64,000 nt of DNA from an uncultured Flavobacteriales bacterium (GTDB lineage Bacteria > Bacteroidota > Bacteroidia > Flavobacteriales > Crocinitomicaceae), in contig CAMLFH010000007.1 of the NCBI GenBank assembly GCA_946479285.1, forward strand, positions 165,203-229,202, read 5' to 3'. The notes beneath the pieces were generated by a model. That model was not told where the DNA came from. It was given only the letters and a program-made list of their open reading frames with translations, and did no database searches. Positions 34,197 through 41,855 of the stretch are shown piece by piece; position 1 is the stretch's first letter; every line of letters starts with the position of its first letter. Both the position numbers and the translations under genes were made by a program.

Positions 34197-36353
34197 TTAA
34201 ATCGTCTTCTTTCTTTCAAATTTTTTCCGATAATCATACAGGATTTGATTGAGAGAACTGACGAGCTTGGCGTTGTTATTAATGGCATCTCTATTGCGCA
34301 ATTGATTCCTTTTCACGTGGTGATTGATGAACTTATACCGTTTTAGTTCCATTCTTGAATCCCAAAGAATCACCTGCGTTGAATGTCGCATAACGTAAGA
34401 AAAATGATTGAATGTCTCCACCAGTCTTTTCACCAGTGATTCGTTTTCCGAGTTCCAGCAAATGGTTTGTTTAATGGTTTCTGTAGATTCTGCACAAAAC
34501 GCTCTTACATCAGTCTCTGTCATCACACCACCGCGCCTTAGCAGCGTGAGATTCTTTTTGTTCTTATCGAAAGCCGCACTTCTCTTTTTAACCATTTTAA
34601 CCAGCCGTGCATAATCAGCGCAAACCTCATCGGAAAATCGGAGGACATTTGAATCGATGTCATTCAGAAGCTTTTCCTTGTCTTTATCAATCTTCTTTCT
34701 TATTTCCCGGATATAGAACTTATAACTATCCAACGCGTAAAAAAGTCTCATTTGACCATCGGCACTGTAATTACTCATTAAAGGAACCGCTATATCCCGT
34801 TCGTTCAGCAAATTCAGCCAAAGGGTTCCCAGTTTCAACTTAAATGCATCTTGCAGTTCTATAATTTCATTCGTCAGTGAATCGCAATAGTTCTTCTTTG
34901 CATCGATTTTTTGCCGGACTTCTTCAATTCGTTCGTCTTTCATTTTTTTTGCGGTTCCCACATCTGAAAAGTTGTTGTTAAACCGGTAAAGAAATCTTGT
35001 TTCGGAACCGCTCAGGCTTTTTGATTTTGCGGACAAGGCACGGATTCGATTTCTTTTTACAGCCGTGAGTTTTACCCATTTATTCAATTCCATCAAATCT
35101 GAACGATTTTGTTTGATGAGCATATATTTCTTGGCAGTGTTCTTTTTCAAATGAAAAGCTCCTTCTATCCTTGCATCCTGCCGGGCTTTTTTGTAGTCCA
35201 GTCTGGCTTTCAATAGATAGGCTTCTGTAGAATCCATCAGCTGCACTTTTGTCAAAGAGTCTGTTTCATCAACCAATTCCCGGAACAAATGTCCGCCCAT
35301 CGTCAAATTGTAATTTCCGGGTAATAAATGATTATTGGGATTGTTCCAAAAGCTTGCCCGGTAGTTTTTGATTTCCCGTTCAATCTCATCGGACGCTTCA
35401 TAATCATCGCATTCCAGGCAAAATGTTCCGTAGCGGGTTTGATCCATGCTCAAATATTCCGGCGTGTAATAAGAAGTACTGTCGGAAACAAAATCCGCTA
35501 CACTGGAAATGTTTTTAGAGAAACTCCATATGGGATTGTTCGGAAAATGAGTTACTGCGAAACGTTCCGGATTTGCCAAATAAAACTCCGAATTGGTCAC
35601 GCCAATATATTTCTCCTGTGTTTTGAAGGGAGCCCAATTCAATATAGCAATGAATACACGGGGAAAAAACCGCAGAACATCGATCGTTTTTGAACTATAG
35701 ACGGTCTTCTTCGGTAAATTGCAAAGTTCCCTTTTTTTGATTTTCGACCCAAATTCAATCACATACTTCTTAGTCCGCTTATTCAGTTTACCAATCATTT
35801 TGAGTCTCCATTTCGCAAAGCGTTTGTAATCCCATGCCACATTCCCGGAACACCATGTTGGATCGTATAAATACCAGACTCCGCTTAGCTTTACCGCATT
35901 CCATGCATGATTATCAAAATAAATTTCATCATTCACATCAAAATTCACCTCTTTCACATAACCGGCAATCGTTACATTTTGAAGTCCGGCATAGATGCAA
36001 AGCGAATCCATCAAATTGGTGTAATCGGTACAAATTCCTTTTCGTCTTCTCAAAGTTCTCTTCAAGGAATGATCGGATGAAAACGCCTTGCCGGAATTAT
36101 AGCGGCGGTAATCATATCTTAGATTCATGACCACCCAGGAAAGAATCCCATCAAATTTCTCTTTATCAGATGTTTTACCGGCTGTGAGTGTTGCTGAAAG
36201 CAAACGGGCATTCTGGCTGTAGCCTCTTCTTACGGTAATGCTTTGAAATTGAATGGGCTGTAAAGAATCCTGTCCGAACGCTAACGAAGCAAGCACGGAT
36301 AAGAGAACTGCAAAAACAAATTGCAGGAAATTTTGATTAGTTAGCCGGTTCAT
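34197..36353 (-). CDS. Secreted transglutaminase-like protein with long uncharacterised C-terminus
   Basis: A 718-residue exported protein. The signal peptide contains LQFVFAVLLSVLASLAFGQ. A transglutaminase-like domain lies at about 50-190 with the triad Cys-108 (RKGICTDYTN), His-149 (FDNHAWNAVKL) and Asp-164 (WYLYDPTWC). The remaining 500 residues are Lys/Arg/Asp-rich and largely helical, with long charged segments but no motif I recognise. Such domains may act as peptidases or cross-linking enzymes. A -7 box at 36372-36379 supports the ATG at 36353 over one 21 bases upstream, which lies inside the box. Confidence 0.85.
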   Translation of the reverse strand: MNRLTNQNFLQFVFAVLLSVLASLAFGQDSLQPIQFQSITVRRGYSQNARLLSATLTAGKTSDKEKFDGILSWVVMNLRYDYRRYNSGKAFSSDHSLKRTLRRRKGICTDYTNLMDSLCIYAGLQNVTIAGYVKEVNFDVNDEIYFDNHAWNAVKLSGVWYLYDPTWCSGNVAWDYKRFAKWRLKMIGKLNKRTKKYVIEFGSKIKKRELCNLPKKTVYSSKTIDVLRFFPRVFIAILNWAPFKTQEKYIGVTNSEFYLANPERFAVTHFPNNPIWSFSKNISSVADFVSDSTSYYTPEYLSMDQTRYGTFCLECDDYEASDEIEREIKNYRASFWNNPNNHLLPGNYNLTMGGHLFRELVDETDSLTKVQLMDSTEAYLLKARLDYKKARQDARIEGAFHLKKNTAKKYMLIKQNRSDLMELNKWVKLTAVKRNRIRALSAKSKSLSGSETRFLYRFNNNFSDVGTAKKMKDERIEEVRQKIDAKKNYCDSLTNEIIELQDAFKLKLGTLWLNLLNERDIAVPLMSNYSADGQMRLFYALDSYKFYIREIRKKIDKDKEKLLNDIDSNVLRFSDEVCADYARLVKMVKKRSAAFDKNKKNLTLLRRGGVMTETDVRAFCAESTETIKQTICWNSENESLVKRLVETFNHFSYVMRHSTQVILWDSRMELKRYKFINHHVKRNQLRNRDAINNNAKLVSSLNQILYDYRKKFERKKTI

Positions 36354-36371
36354 TATTTTACAACGATCATT

Positions 36372-36379
36372 CAAATTTA
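36372..36379 (-). promoter_or_regulatory. Predicted -7 box, transglutaminase-like gene
   Basis: TAAATTTG on the minus strand is a full TAnnTTTG match, 18 bp upstream of the ATG at 36353. Confidence 0.5.
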
Positions 36380-36470
36380 AGACAAAAGAAACAATATACT
36401 TTACGCTCTGGAAGGTATAGCGATCTACCGTGGCGGACTATAACCCTTCTTCTCTATGTTACAAAACAAA

Positions 36471-36503
36471 AAAGGTAAACAAAACCGTGTTTCGTTTACC
36501 TTT
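36471..36503 (-). terminator. Terminator after the first DUF1573 gene
   Basis: The perfect stem AAAGGTAAAC (36471-36480) / GTTTACCTTT (36494-36503) is followed on the minus strand by a T-rich run, 21 bp beyond the stop at 36525. Confidence 0.8.
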
Positions 36504-36524
36504 CAAAAAGCTTGTAATTTTGGC

Positions 36525-36965
36525 TTAATGCGCTTCTTCCTCGACTGCTGTTTCTTTTACAACTGGGGCTGGCAGAACATTTCCTTTTATGCGAACCACT
36601 TTCATTGGTTCATTCACGGCATTGGAGCTGATTGTAACTGATTTGCTGATCGGGCCGGAAGTTGCAGTATTATAGTGCACGGTAATCTGACCTGTTGCGC
36701 CCGGCAAAATCGGATCTTTTGTCCAATCCGGAACTGTACATGAACAAGAACCTTTCACATTTTCTAAAATCAACGGTGCATTTCCTGTATTCCTGAAGGT
36801 GAAGACACAATCTCCATTTGCTCCGTTTTCAATGGAGCCGTAATCGTGTGATTCTTTTTCAAATTGAATCTGTGGTCCGTTCAGAACTTCAGGTTGTGCA
36901 GATGCTTGTTTCACAACCAATGTAAAAACAAAGCTTAAGATTAAAACGAGTGTATTTGATTTCAT
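36525..36965 (-). CDS. DUF1573 secreted protein, paralogue 1
   Basis: A 146-residue secreted protein: signal peptide VLILSFVFTLVVKQASAQ, then one DUF1573 (ASH-like) beta-sandwich. Typical features are IQFEKESHDYGSIENGANGDCVFTFRNTGNAPLILENVKGSCSCTVPDW and ISKSVTISSNAVNEPMKVVRIKGNV. The Cys pair in GSCSC is conserved in the family. The short acidic tail ends EEEAH. It is closely related to the 149-residue paralogue 1 kb away. Function unknown. Confidence 0.92.
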   Translation of the reverse strand: MKSNTLVLILSFVFTLVVKQASAQPEVLNGPQIQFEKESHDYGSIENGANGDCVFTFRNTGNAPLILENVKGSCSCTVPDWTKDPILPGATGQITVHYNTATSGPISKSVTISSNAVNEPMKVVRIKGNVLPAPVVKETAVEEEAH

Positions 36966-37106
36966 ATCGTAGGATTTAAATATGAAGCAATCTACGCATT
37001 CGAAACCGAGTGATCACAGCAATTAACAAGCGTTTAACTCAAGTCTTAAATAGCTGTTAAAATTGGAATCCGGAAGCAACCTCTAGAACAGAATGAAAAA
37101 CAGAAT

Positions 37107-37147
37107 GAGAATGAGGATTCAATTTTCATTCTCTCAGTCGCGACTGA
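37107..37147. repeat. Hairpin and 14-bp palindrome between DUF1573 genes
   Basis: GAGAATGA (37107-37114) pairs with TCATTCTC (37126-37133) and is directly followed by the perfect palindrome TCAGTCGCGACTGA (37134-37147), 3 bp past the stop of the second DUF1573 gene. It could be a terminator; T-runs are weak. Confidence 0.5.
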
Positions 37148-37150
37148 TTG

Positions 37151-37525
37151 CTACTCATCTTCCGGAATAACAAAGACTTTGAAGCGGATTTTTTCCGTAC
37201 CTTTTTTGGTGTTGGTGGAAAGAATGATGGAACGATCCTGTTCGTAGTATTTTCCTTTGGTTTCAAAGGTAATGCGCAATACTGCAGATTTCCCGGGCAG
37301 AATGGGCTCTGGTAATGTTGCTTTTGTACAGGAACAGGAAACTTTGTAATCGGAAATGATCAAGGGTGTATCACCTGTATTAGTGATGAGGTAATCGTGG
37401 GAAATAACCGGGCCTTCTTTTGTTTTGGGAAAGGTGAACACGGCTTTATCAACAGAAAATTCCGCTTTCTGACTAATGCAAAAAGCGGAATTCAATAGGA
37501 GAAATGCGATAGCTAAATAACGCAT
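37151..37525 (-). CDS. DUF1573 secreted protein, paralogue 2
   Basis: A 124-residue secreted protein with a signal peptide (LAIAFLLLNSAFCISQ) and a single DUF1573 domain: FSVDKAVFTFPKTKEGPVISHDYLITNTGDTPLIISDYKVSCSCTKATLPEPILPGKSAVLRITFETKGKYYEQDRSIILSTNTKKGTEKIRFKVFV. It is shorter and more diverged than the other two paralogues but keeps the Cys-Ser-Cys motif. It starts 12 bp after the third DUF1573 gene stops, so the two are co-transcribed. Confidence 0.9.
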   Translation of the reverse strand: MRYLAIAFLLLNSAFCISQKAEFSVDKAVFTFPKTKEGPVISHDYLITNTGDTPLIISDYKVSCSCTKATLPEPILPGKSAVLRITFETKGKYYEQDRSIILSTNTKKGTEKIRFKVFVIPEDE

Positions 37526-37537
37526 TTGATTTTATTT

Positions 37538-37987
37538 TTAGTGACCTGATGATGGAGCACCACCATCGTTTACAGGGCTTGTTCCTTCCGGCTGCGGAGC
37601 AACATTTCCTTTGATACGAATTACTTTTGTAGGCTCATTCACAGCGTTTGAAGTGATTGTAACGTTCTTGTTGATTGCACCCGGACGTTTTGTATCGTAC
37701 TTCACTGTAATTACTCCTTTTGCTCCCGGAGCAATTGGTTCTTTCGGCCACTCAGGAACCGTACAACCACATGATCCTTTTGCATTTGAAATAATCAAAG
37801 GCGCATTTCCTGTATTTGTAAAAGAAAATGTACAAGCTCCGTTAGCACCGTATTTGATATTTCCGTAATCGTGCGTTTCTTTTGCAAATTCGATCTTAGC
37901 TCCGTTTTGAACTTCCTGAGCTACTGCAGTGTTGGCACCGATCACAGCTACAAAAACTAACATCATTGTAAATAATACTTTTTTCAT
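37538..37987 (-). CDS. DUF1573 secreted protein, paralogue 3
   Basis: A 149-residue secreted protein: signal peptide ending VIGANTAVAQ, DUF1573 domain IEFAKETHDYGNIKYGANGACTFSFTNTGNAPLIISNAKGSCGCTVPEWPKEPI with KNVTITSNAVNEPTKVIRIKGNV, and a Ser/Gly/Pro-rich tail. Roughly half or more of the aligned domain residues are identical to paralogue 1, indicating a local duplication. It heads a two-gene unit with paralogue 2. Confidence 0.92.
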   Translation of the reverse strand: MKKVLFTMMLVFVAVIGANTAVAQEVQNGAKIEFAKETHDYGNIKYGANGACTFSFTNTGNAPLIISNAKGSCGCTVPEWPKEPIAPGAKGVITVKYDTKRPGAINKNVTITSNAVNEPTKVIRIKGNVAPQPEGTSPVNDGGAPSSGH

Positions 37988-38078
37988 TTTGTTTCTTAAT
38001 TAGTTGTTGTAAATATAGATTATAAAGTCTATCACTTCTTTTCTTTAACACATAGTTAACGAAAATCGGTTCAATATA

Positions 38079-38639
38079 CTAATTTGACTTTGAAACATAT
38101 TCATCAAATGTCAAATCCACATGCTTTAAACGATCTTCGATCTGTTTTCGTTGCTCGGCATCCATATCCGGGTTTTCCTTCAACAACAATTCGTAGTACA
38201 TTTTGACCTTTTCCTTCTGTCTCGGAATCACAAATATATCGTAAGCACCGGCAAGACTTTCCAATACCATCGGCCTGTTCTTATAAAGCGGATACATCAT
38301 AATCAATGAATCTGCGATGATGACCGAGCGCTGATGTAAATTCGCCGAAGCAAAAATAATATGAGCTTTATCCATGAACTTCGGAGCTTCTTTGGATTTC
38401 GGAAAGCGATGACTTACATCCAGGCAGAGTTCTGCATAGATCACAGCTGTTTCGTCATTGAACTCAAGTGTTCCTGAAGCAGAAGATTTCTTTAAAGAAT
38501 CTTCAAATTTCTTTACTTCCTGAACAGCACCAGCCAAACCTGCAGGTTTTGTTTCAGCTGACTCCCCGGAAGTCTTCTCTGTATTGGAAGAACATGCAGC
38601 GAATAAACATCCGACCGTGATTGCAAATATCCACTTCAT
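38079..38639 (-). CDS. Lipoprotein with TPR-like helical region
   Basis: A 186-residue lipoprotein (FAITVGCLFAACSSN, Cys-16) with a helical body. AVIYAELCLDVSHRFPKSKEAPKFMDKAHIIFASANLHQRSVIIADSLIMMYPLYKNRPMVLESLAGAYD has the spacing of TPR-like repeats, as in outer-membrane assembly lipoproteins, but the match is weak. Its ATG overlaps the deformylase stop (TAATG), so translation is probably coupled. Function unknown. Confidence 0.8.
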   Translation of the reverse strand: MKWIFAITVGCLFAACSSNTEKTSGESAETKPAGLAGAVQEVKKFEDSLKKSSASGTLEFNDETAVIYAELCLDVSHRFPKSKEAPKFMDKAHIIFASANLHQRSVIIADSLIMMYPLYKNRPMVLESLAGAYDIFVIPRQKEKVKMYYELLLKENPDMDAEQRKQIEDRLKHVDLTFDEYVSKSN

Positions 38640-39235
38640 TATTTTCCTTTTTTACTTGTTGGGAACTTCATTTTGTAAGCCACCGAGATCAAGCCCTGTG
38701 AAATATTCTGAAGTCTTTTGCTCAATAATCTTTTCTTCAATACGGAAAGGTGGTCTGTAAACAGAACTCCTTCAATATGATCGTATTCATGCTGAATAAT
38801 TCGTGCTTTGTAACCATCAAACCATTCATCGTGGAATTGCCAGTTCTCATCGTAATAGGTCAAACGAATCTTTTCTTTTCGGGATACTTCTTCCCGGATT
38901 TTCGGGATACTTAAACATCCTTCATGAAATCCCCAGGATTCACCAGCCTCTTCTTCAATGATCGGATTAATAAAAACGCGTTTAAATCCTTCCATCCCTT
39001 CCGCTTTCGGATCTTCTTCTTCATCCTCGTCTGTTTCGGCAAACGGACTTCCGTCTACAACGAATAAACGAATGGATCGATTAATCTGCGGTGCTGCCAA
39101 ACCAACACCCGATGCTTCGTACATCGTGTCAAACATATCTTCGATCAGCTTCTTCAATTCAGGATAATCCTGATCAATCTCAACCGCTTCTTTTTTTAGT
39201 ACCGGATCACCGTATGCTACAATTGGCAATATCAT
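38639..39235 (-). CDS. def: Peptide deformylase
   Basis: A 198-residue metallo-enzyme that removes the formyl group from the N-terminal Met of new proteins. All three motifs are present: GVGLAAPQI (43-51), EGCLSIP (Cys-107) and QHEYDHIEG (His-149, Glu-150, His-153), which hold the catalytic metal. A strongly acidic insert (ETDEDEEEDPKAEG, about 67-80) enlarges the loop. The leader predicted from a -7 box at 39383-39390 is unusually long and contains composite repeat locus B. The gene is coupled to the next lipoprotein gene by a one-base overlap. Confidence 0.97.
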   Translation of the reverse strand: MILPIVAYGDPVLKKEAVEIDQDYPELKKLIEDMFDTMYEASGVGLAAPQINRSIRLFVVDGSPFAETDEDEEEDPKAEGMEGFKRVFINPIIEEEAGESWGFHEGCLSIPKIREEVSRKEKIRLTYYDENWQFHDEWFDGYKARIIQHEYDHIEGVLFTDHLSVLKKRLLSKRLQNISQGLISVAYKMKFPTSKKGK

Positions 39236-39301
39236 TCTTATTCTTTTTTAAAATCATTCAGAGAATCAAGCATCAATCCTCGTTCTCATATTATTTCAGC
39301 G

Positions 39302-39376
39302 AGTTCAAAAGAGGAAAGGTTCAATGGTTCAAATTCATTTTTGAACTTCTCTGAACTTTGGAACACTTTGAACTAT
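39302..39376 (-). repeat. Composite GTTCAA / TTGAAC repeat, locus B
   Basis: GTTCAAAAG, GGTTCAATGG and GGTTCAAATTC at 39303-39336 face TTTTTGAAC, TCTGAAC, TTGGAAC and TTTGAAC at 39339-39372. The two halves are complementary. The whole locus lies between the predicted deformylase transcription start and its ATG. Confidence 0.7.
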
Positions 39377-39382
39377 TCTTTG

Positions 39383-39390
39383 CAAAGTTA
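39383..39390 (-). promoter_or_regulatory. Predicted -7 box of def
   Basis: TAACTTTG on the minus strand is a full TAnnTTTG match. It places the start of transcription near 39376, about 140 nt before the ATG. Confidence 0.5.
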
Positions 39391-39419
39391 GGAAATAGAC
39401 TCTTTCGAAATACTTTTCT

Positions 39420-39836
39420 TTACTTTAAGCGGGTTTGAAGGTAATCCTGCAGGATGATTGCAGCACTTACCGTATCGATCAATCCTTTTTGTTCCCGGTC
39501 TTTTTTCTTCAATCCGCTTTGAGCAATCACTGCTGAAGCCATTTTGGAAGTAAATCGTTCGTCCAATAAGTTTACCTGTACAATTGGAAAATTCTTCTGG
39601 ACCGCTTCTTTCAGTAAACGTACATTTTGGGTAATGTGTGAGTCGGAAGTGTCTAATCTTTTCGGTTCACCGATCACAATCTCCACAACTTTCTCTTTTT
39701 CAACGAGCAGCTTCAATTCGTCCATTAAGGTTTTACTGTCGATTGTTTTTAAACCGAAGGCAAACATCTGACCTTCATCGGAGAGTGCAAGGCCGGTTCT
39801 TTTGAGACCGAAATCGATTGCGAGGATTTTTGACAA
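39420..39836 (-). CDS. ruvX: Putative pre-16S rRNA nuclease / Holliday junction resolvase YqgF (RuvX)
   Basis: A 138-residue RNase H-fold nuclease of the YqgF family, involved in 16S rRNA 5' end processing in E. coli. Metal-binding acids occur in ILAIDFGLKRTGLALSD (Asp-8), IVIGEPKRLDTSDS, VNLLDERFTSKMA and IDTVSAAIILQDYL. Its length is typical. It has its own -7 box TAATTTTG at 39860-39867 and is divergent from dapD. Confidence 0.94.
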   Translation of the reverse strand: MSKILAIDFGLKRTGLALSDEGQMFAFGLKTIDSKTLMDELKLLVEKEKVVEIVIGEPKRLDTSDSHITQNVRLLKEAVQKNFPIVQVNLLDERFTSKMASAVIAQSGLKKKDREQKGLIDTVSAAIILQDYLQTRLK

Positions 39837-39859
39837 GTGCTTATTTTTAAATTATACTG

Positions 39860-39867
39860 CAAAATTA
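39860..39867 (-). promoter_or_regulatory. Predicted -7 box of ruvX
   Basis: TAATTTTG on the minus strand is a full TAnnTTTG match, 23 bp upstream of the start at 39836. Confidence 0.5.
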
Positions 39868-39919
39868 CACTTATTAATTCCGAATTAAAACAGGATTTTC
39901 CAAACATTCATAATTCGTA

Positions 39920-39947
39920 GTAGGCACGCGATGCATCACGTGCCTAC
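39920..39947. repeat. REP-like palindrome, copy e, between divergent promoters
   Basis: Arms GTAGGCACGCGAT (39920-39932) and ATCACGTGCCTAC (39935-39947) flank GC and differ by one G/T-type mismatch. The element lies between the -7 boxes of ruvX and dapD, so it cannot be a terminator of either. Confidence 0.8.
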
Positions 39948-39959
39948 GGTTTTAATTTT

Positions 39960-39967
39960 TACTTTTG
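39960..39967 (+). promoter_or_regulatory. Predicted -7 box of dapD
   Basis: TACTTTTG matches TAnnTTTG and ends 16 bp before the ATG. Confidence 0.6.
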
Positions 39968-39983
39968 TTCAAAAATCAGAAAT

Positions 39984-40793
39984 ATGCGATCCATTATAGA
40001 AGCGGCTTGGGAAAACCGGGCATTGTTAGACCAGGCGGAAACACGTCAGGCAATCGAACATGTTATTGAAGATATTGACAAAGGAAGACTGCGTGTTGCA
40101 GAACCAACCGATGATGGTTCCTGGCAGGTAAACGAATGGGTGAAAAAAGCAGTGGTGATGTATTTCCCGATTCGCAAGATGGAAACCATTGAGGTTGGTC
40201 CGTTCGAATTCCACGACAAAATGGCTTTGAAAAAGAATTATGCTGAATTAGGAGTTCGCGTAGTCCCGCACGCCATTGCGCGTTACGGGGCTTTTGTTGC
40301 GCCGGGAGTAATCTTAATGCCTTCTTATGTAAACATTGGCGCATACGTGGATTCCGGAACAATGGTTGACACCTGGGCAACGGTTGGGTCTTGTGCTCAG
40401 ATCGGGAAAAACGTGCATTTGAGCGGCGGAGTAGGAATTGGCGGAGTTTTGGAGCCGCTTCAGGCTGCACCGGTAATTATCGAAGACAATGCTTTCATTG
40501 GGTCTCGTTGTATTGTGGTAGAAGGAGTTCGCGTAGGAAAAGAAGCTGTACTGGGAGCAAACGTGTGTTTGACAATGTCGACAAAGATCATTGATGTAAC
40601 CGGCGCGGAACCGGTTGAACTGAAAGGATATGTTCCTGAGCGTTCGGTGGTGATCCCCGGATCTTATACCAAAACTTTCCCGGCGGGAGATTTCCAGGTA
40701 CCGTGTGCTTTGATTATTGGGAAACGGAAAGCTTCAACGGATTTGAAAACCTCATTGAATGATGCGTTGAGAGAACACAATGTGGCGGTGTAA
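39984..40793 (+). CDS. dapD: Tetrahydrodipicolinate N-succinyltransferase
   Basis: DapD adds a succinyl group to tetrahydrodipicolinate in the succinylase branch of lysine/diaminopimelate synthesis. The 269-residue protein has a helical N-terminal region (IIEAAWENRALLDQAETRQAIEHVI) and a left-handed beta-helix built of hexapeptide repeats (VAPGVILMPSYVNIGAYVDSGTMVDTWATVGSCAQIGKNVHLSGGVGIGGVLEP). This works downstream of the aspartate kinase encoded at 5421. It stands alone and is followed by a perfect palindrome. Confidence 0.97.
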   Translation: MRSIIEAAWENRALLDQAETRQAIEHVIEDIDKGRLRVAEPTDDGSWQVNEWVKKAVVMYFPIRKMETIEVGPFEFHDKMALKKNYAELGVRVVPHAIARYGAFVAPGVILMPSYVNIGAYVDSGTMVDTWATVGSCAQIGKNVHLSGGVGIGGVLEPLQAAPVIIEDNAFIGSRCIVVEGVRVGKEAVLGANVCLTMSTKIIDVTGAEPVELKGYVPERSVVIPGSYTKTFPAGDFQVPCALIIGKRKASTDLKTSLNDALREHNVAV

Positions 40794-40825
40794 TACGGAA
40801 TTCAAAAACGGAAACTTAATTAAAT

Positions 40826-40859
40826 AAACAAGGGACGCGATGCATCGCGTCCCTTGTTT
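40826..40859. repeat. REP-like palindrome, copy f (perfect, terminator-like)
   Basis: The perfect 34-bp inverted repeat has arm AAACAAGGGACGCGATG and its complement. It lies between the converging dapD and outer-membrane protein genes. The T-rich ends on both strands make it a good bidirectional terminator. It lacks the GTAG head. Confidence 0.85.
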
Positions 40860-40880
40860 TGTCTCCGGTTTGAATATTTA

Positions 40881-41855
40881 TTACGGTTTTTCTTCTTCCG
40901 CTTTTTTCTTCTCTTCTTCTTTCTTCTGTTCTTCTTTCTTCTGTTCCTCGAGCTTCTTTTTTTCTTCTTCGAATTTTTGTTTTTCGAGTTCTAATTTTTC
41001 CTGTTCCAGCTTCAGTCTCTCCTTCTCCAACCTCAATCGCTCCTCTTCTAATTTCTTTGCCGGATCTTCTTCCAACTCCTTGGATTTACCTGATTTCTTT
41101 TCAAGTTCTTCCTGCTTGCGCTTTGCTTCTTCAGCTTTCTTTCTCAGGTTGTCTCCTCCTTCCGGATTTAATTCATCCATTCCCGGAATTTTAGGCAGCT
41201 TAAACCCAAAACGGGAAGAAACTCCGGTTGAAATCAAAGGACCACCGATCCCCAGCTCAAAATTCATCCCTACAAACTTGGAGAAATAATAACGGAATCC
41301 CCAACAGGTTCTCATAGAAATTGGAATAGTAGGAAATCCGTTCCAAAACCCGCTTTTGTCTTCTGTTTTCACTCCGTTTACAAATGTGGTTCTATACTTC
41401 GCATTACTTCCGATCCCAATTCCTGCATACATATCCAGTCGTTTCTTTTTTACCGGAAAATGAAAGTTAAAACGGGCCTGGATACGTACACGGCTCATTT
41501 TACGTTCGTAGTTATTGGTATAGGAAATTCCGTCCACCACAGAATCCAAACGATCGTAACTCACACTGCTTCCGCTGTAAATGGCATCCACTCCCATTCC
41601 AAACCAATTGTTCAGGAAAAATTCCGTGCGCAACCCCGTTGGACCCGAACCTTTACTGTCGATATTGGAAATATTCTCATCGTCTTTGACAGCTCCTAAA
41701 ATGGAACTTTTGAGACCGGGAAATAAACTGGTGTAATTCGGAAATCCATAGTAAGGATCGTTTACCATGTTCCATTTGGTGTTTGCTTGTCCGGATGCAT
41801 TGAATACCAGCATCAAGGACATAACACACCCTGCAAGAGTAGCAGTTCTCTTCAT
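40881..41855 (-). CDS. Outer-membrane beta-barrel-like protein with Lys/Glu coiled-coil tail
   Basis: A 324-residue exported protein. The signal peptide is LAGCVMSLMLVFNASGQ. Residues 25-220 look like a small outer-membrane barrel (FFLNNWFGMGVDAIYSG, KMSRVRIQARFNFHFPVKKKRLDMYAGIGIGSNAKY, MRTCWGFRYYFSKFVGMNFELGIGG). The last ~100 residues are almost only Lys, Glu, Leu and Gln in heptad-like order (ELEKKSGKSKELEEDPAKK, LEKERLKLEQEKLELEKQ), ending in KKEE runs; they should form a long coiled coil. The ATG at 41855 gives a clean signal peptide. A hairpin with U-run lies in the leader. Confidence 0.82.
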   Translation of the reverse strand: MKRTATLAGCVMSLMLVFNASGQANTKWNMVNDPYYGFPNYTSLFPGLKSSILGAVKDDENISNIDSKGSGPTGLRTEFFLNNWFGMGVDAIYSGSSVSYDRLDSVVDGISYTNNYERKMSRVRIQARFNFHFPVKKKRLDMYAGIGIGSNAKYRTTFVNGVKTEDKSGFWNGFPTIPISMRTCWGFRYYFSKFVGMNFELGIGGPLISTGVSSRFGFKLPKIPGMDELNPEGGDNLRKKAEEAKRKQEELEKKSGKSKELEEDPAKKLEEERLRLEKERLKLEQEKLELEKQKFEEEKKKLEEQKKEEQKKEEEKKKAEEEKP

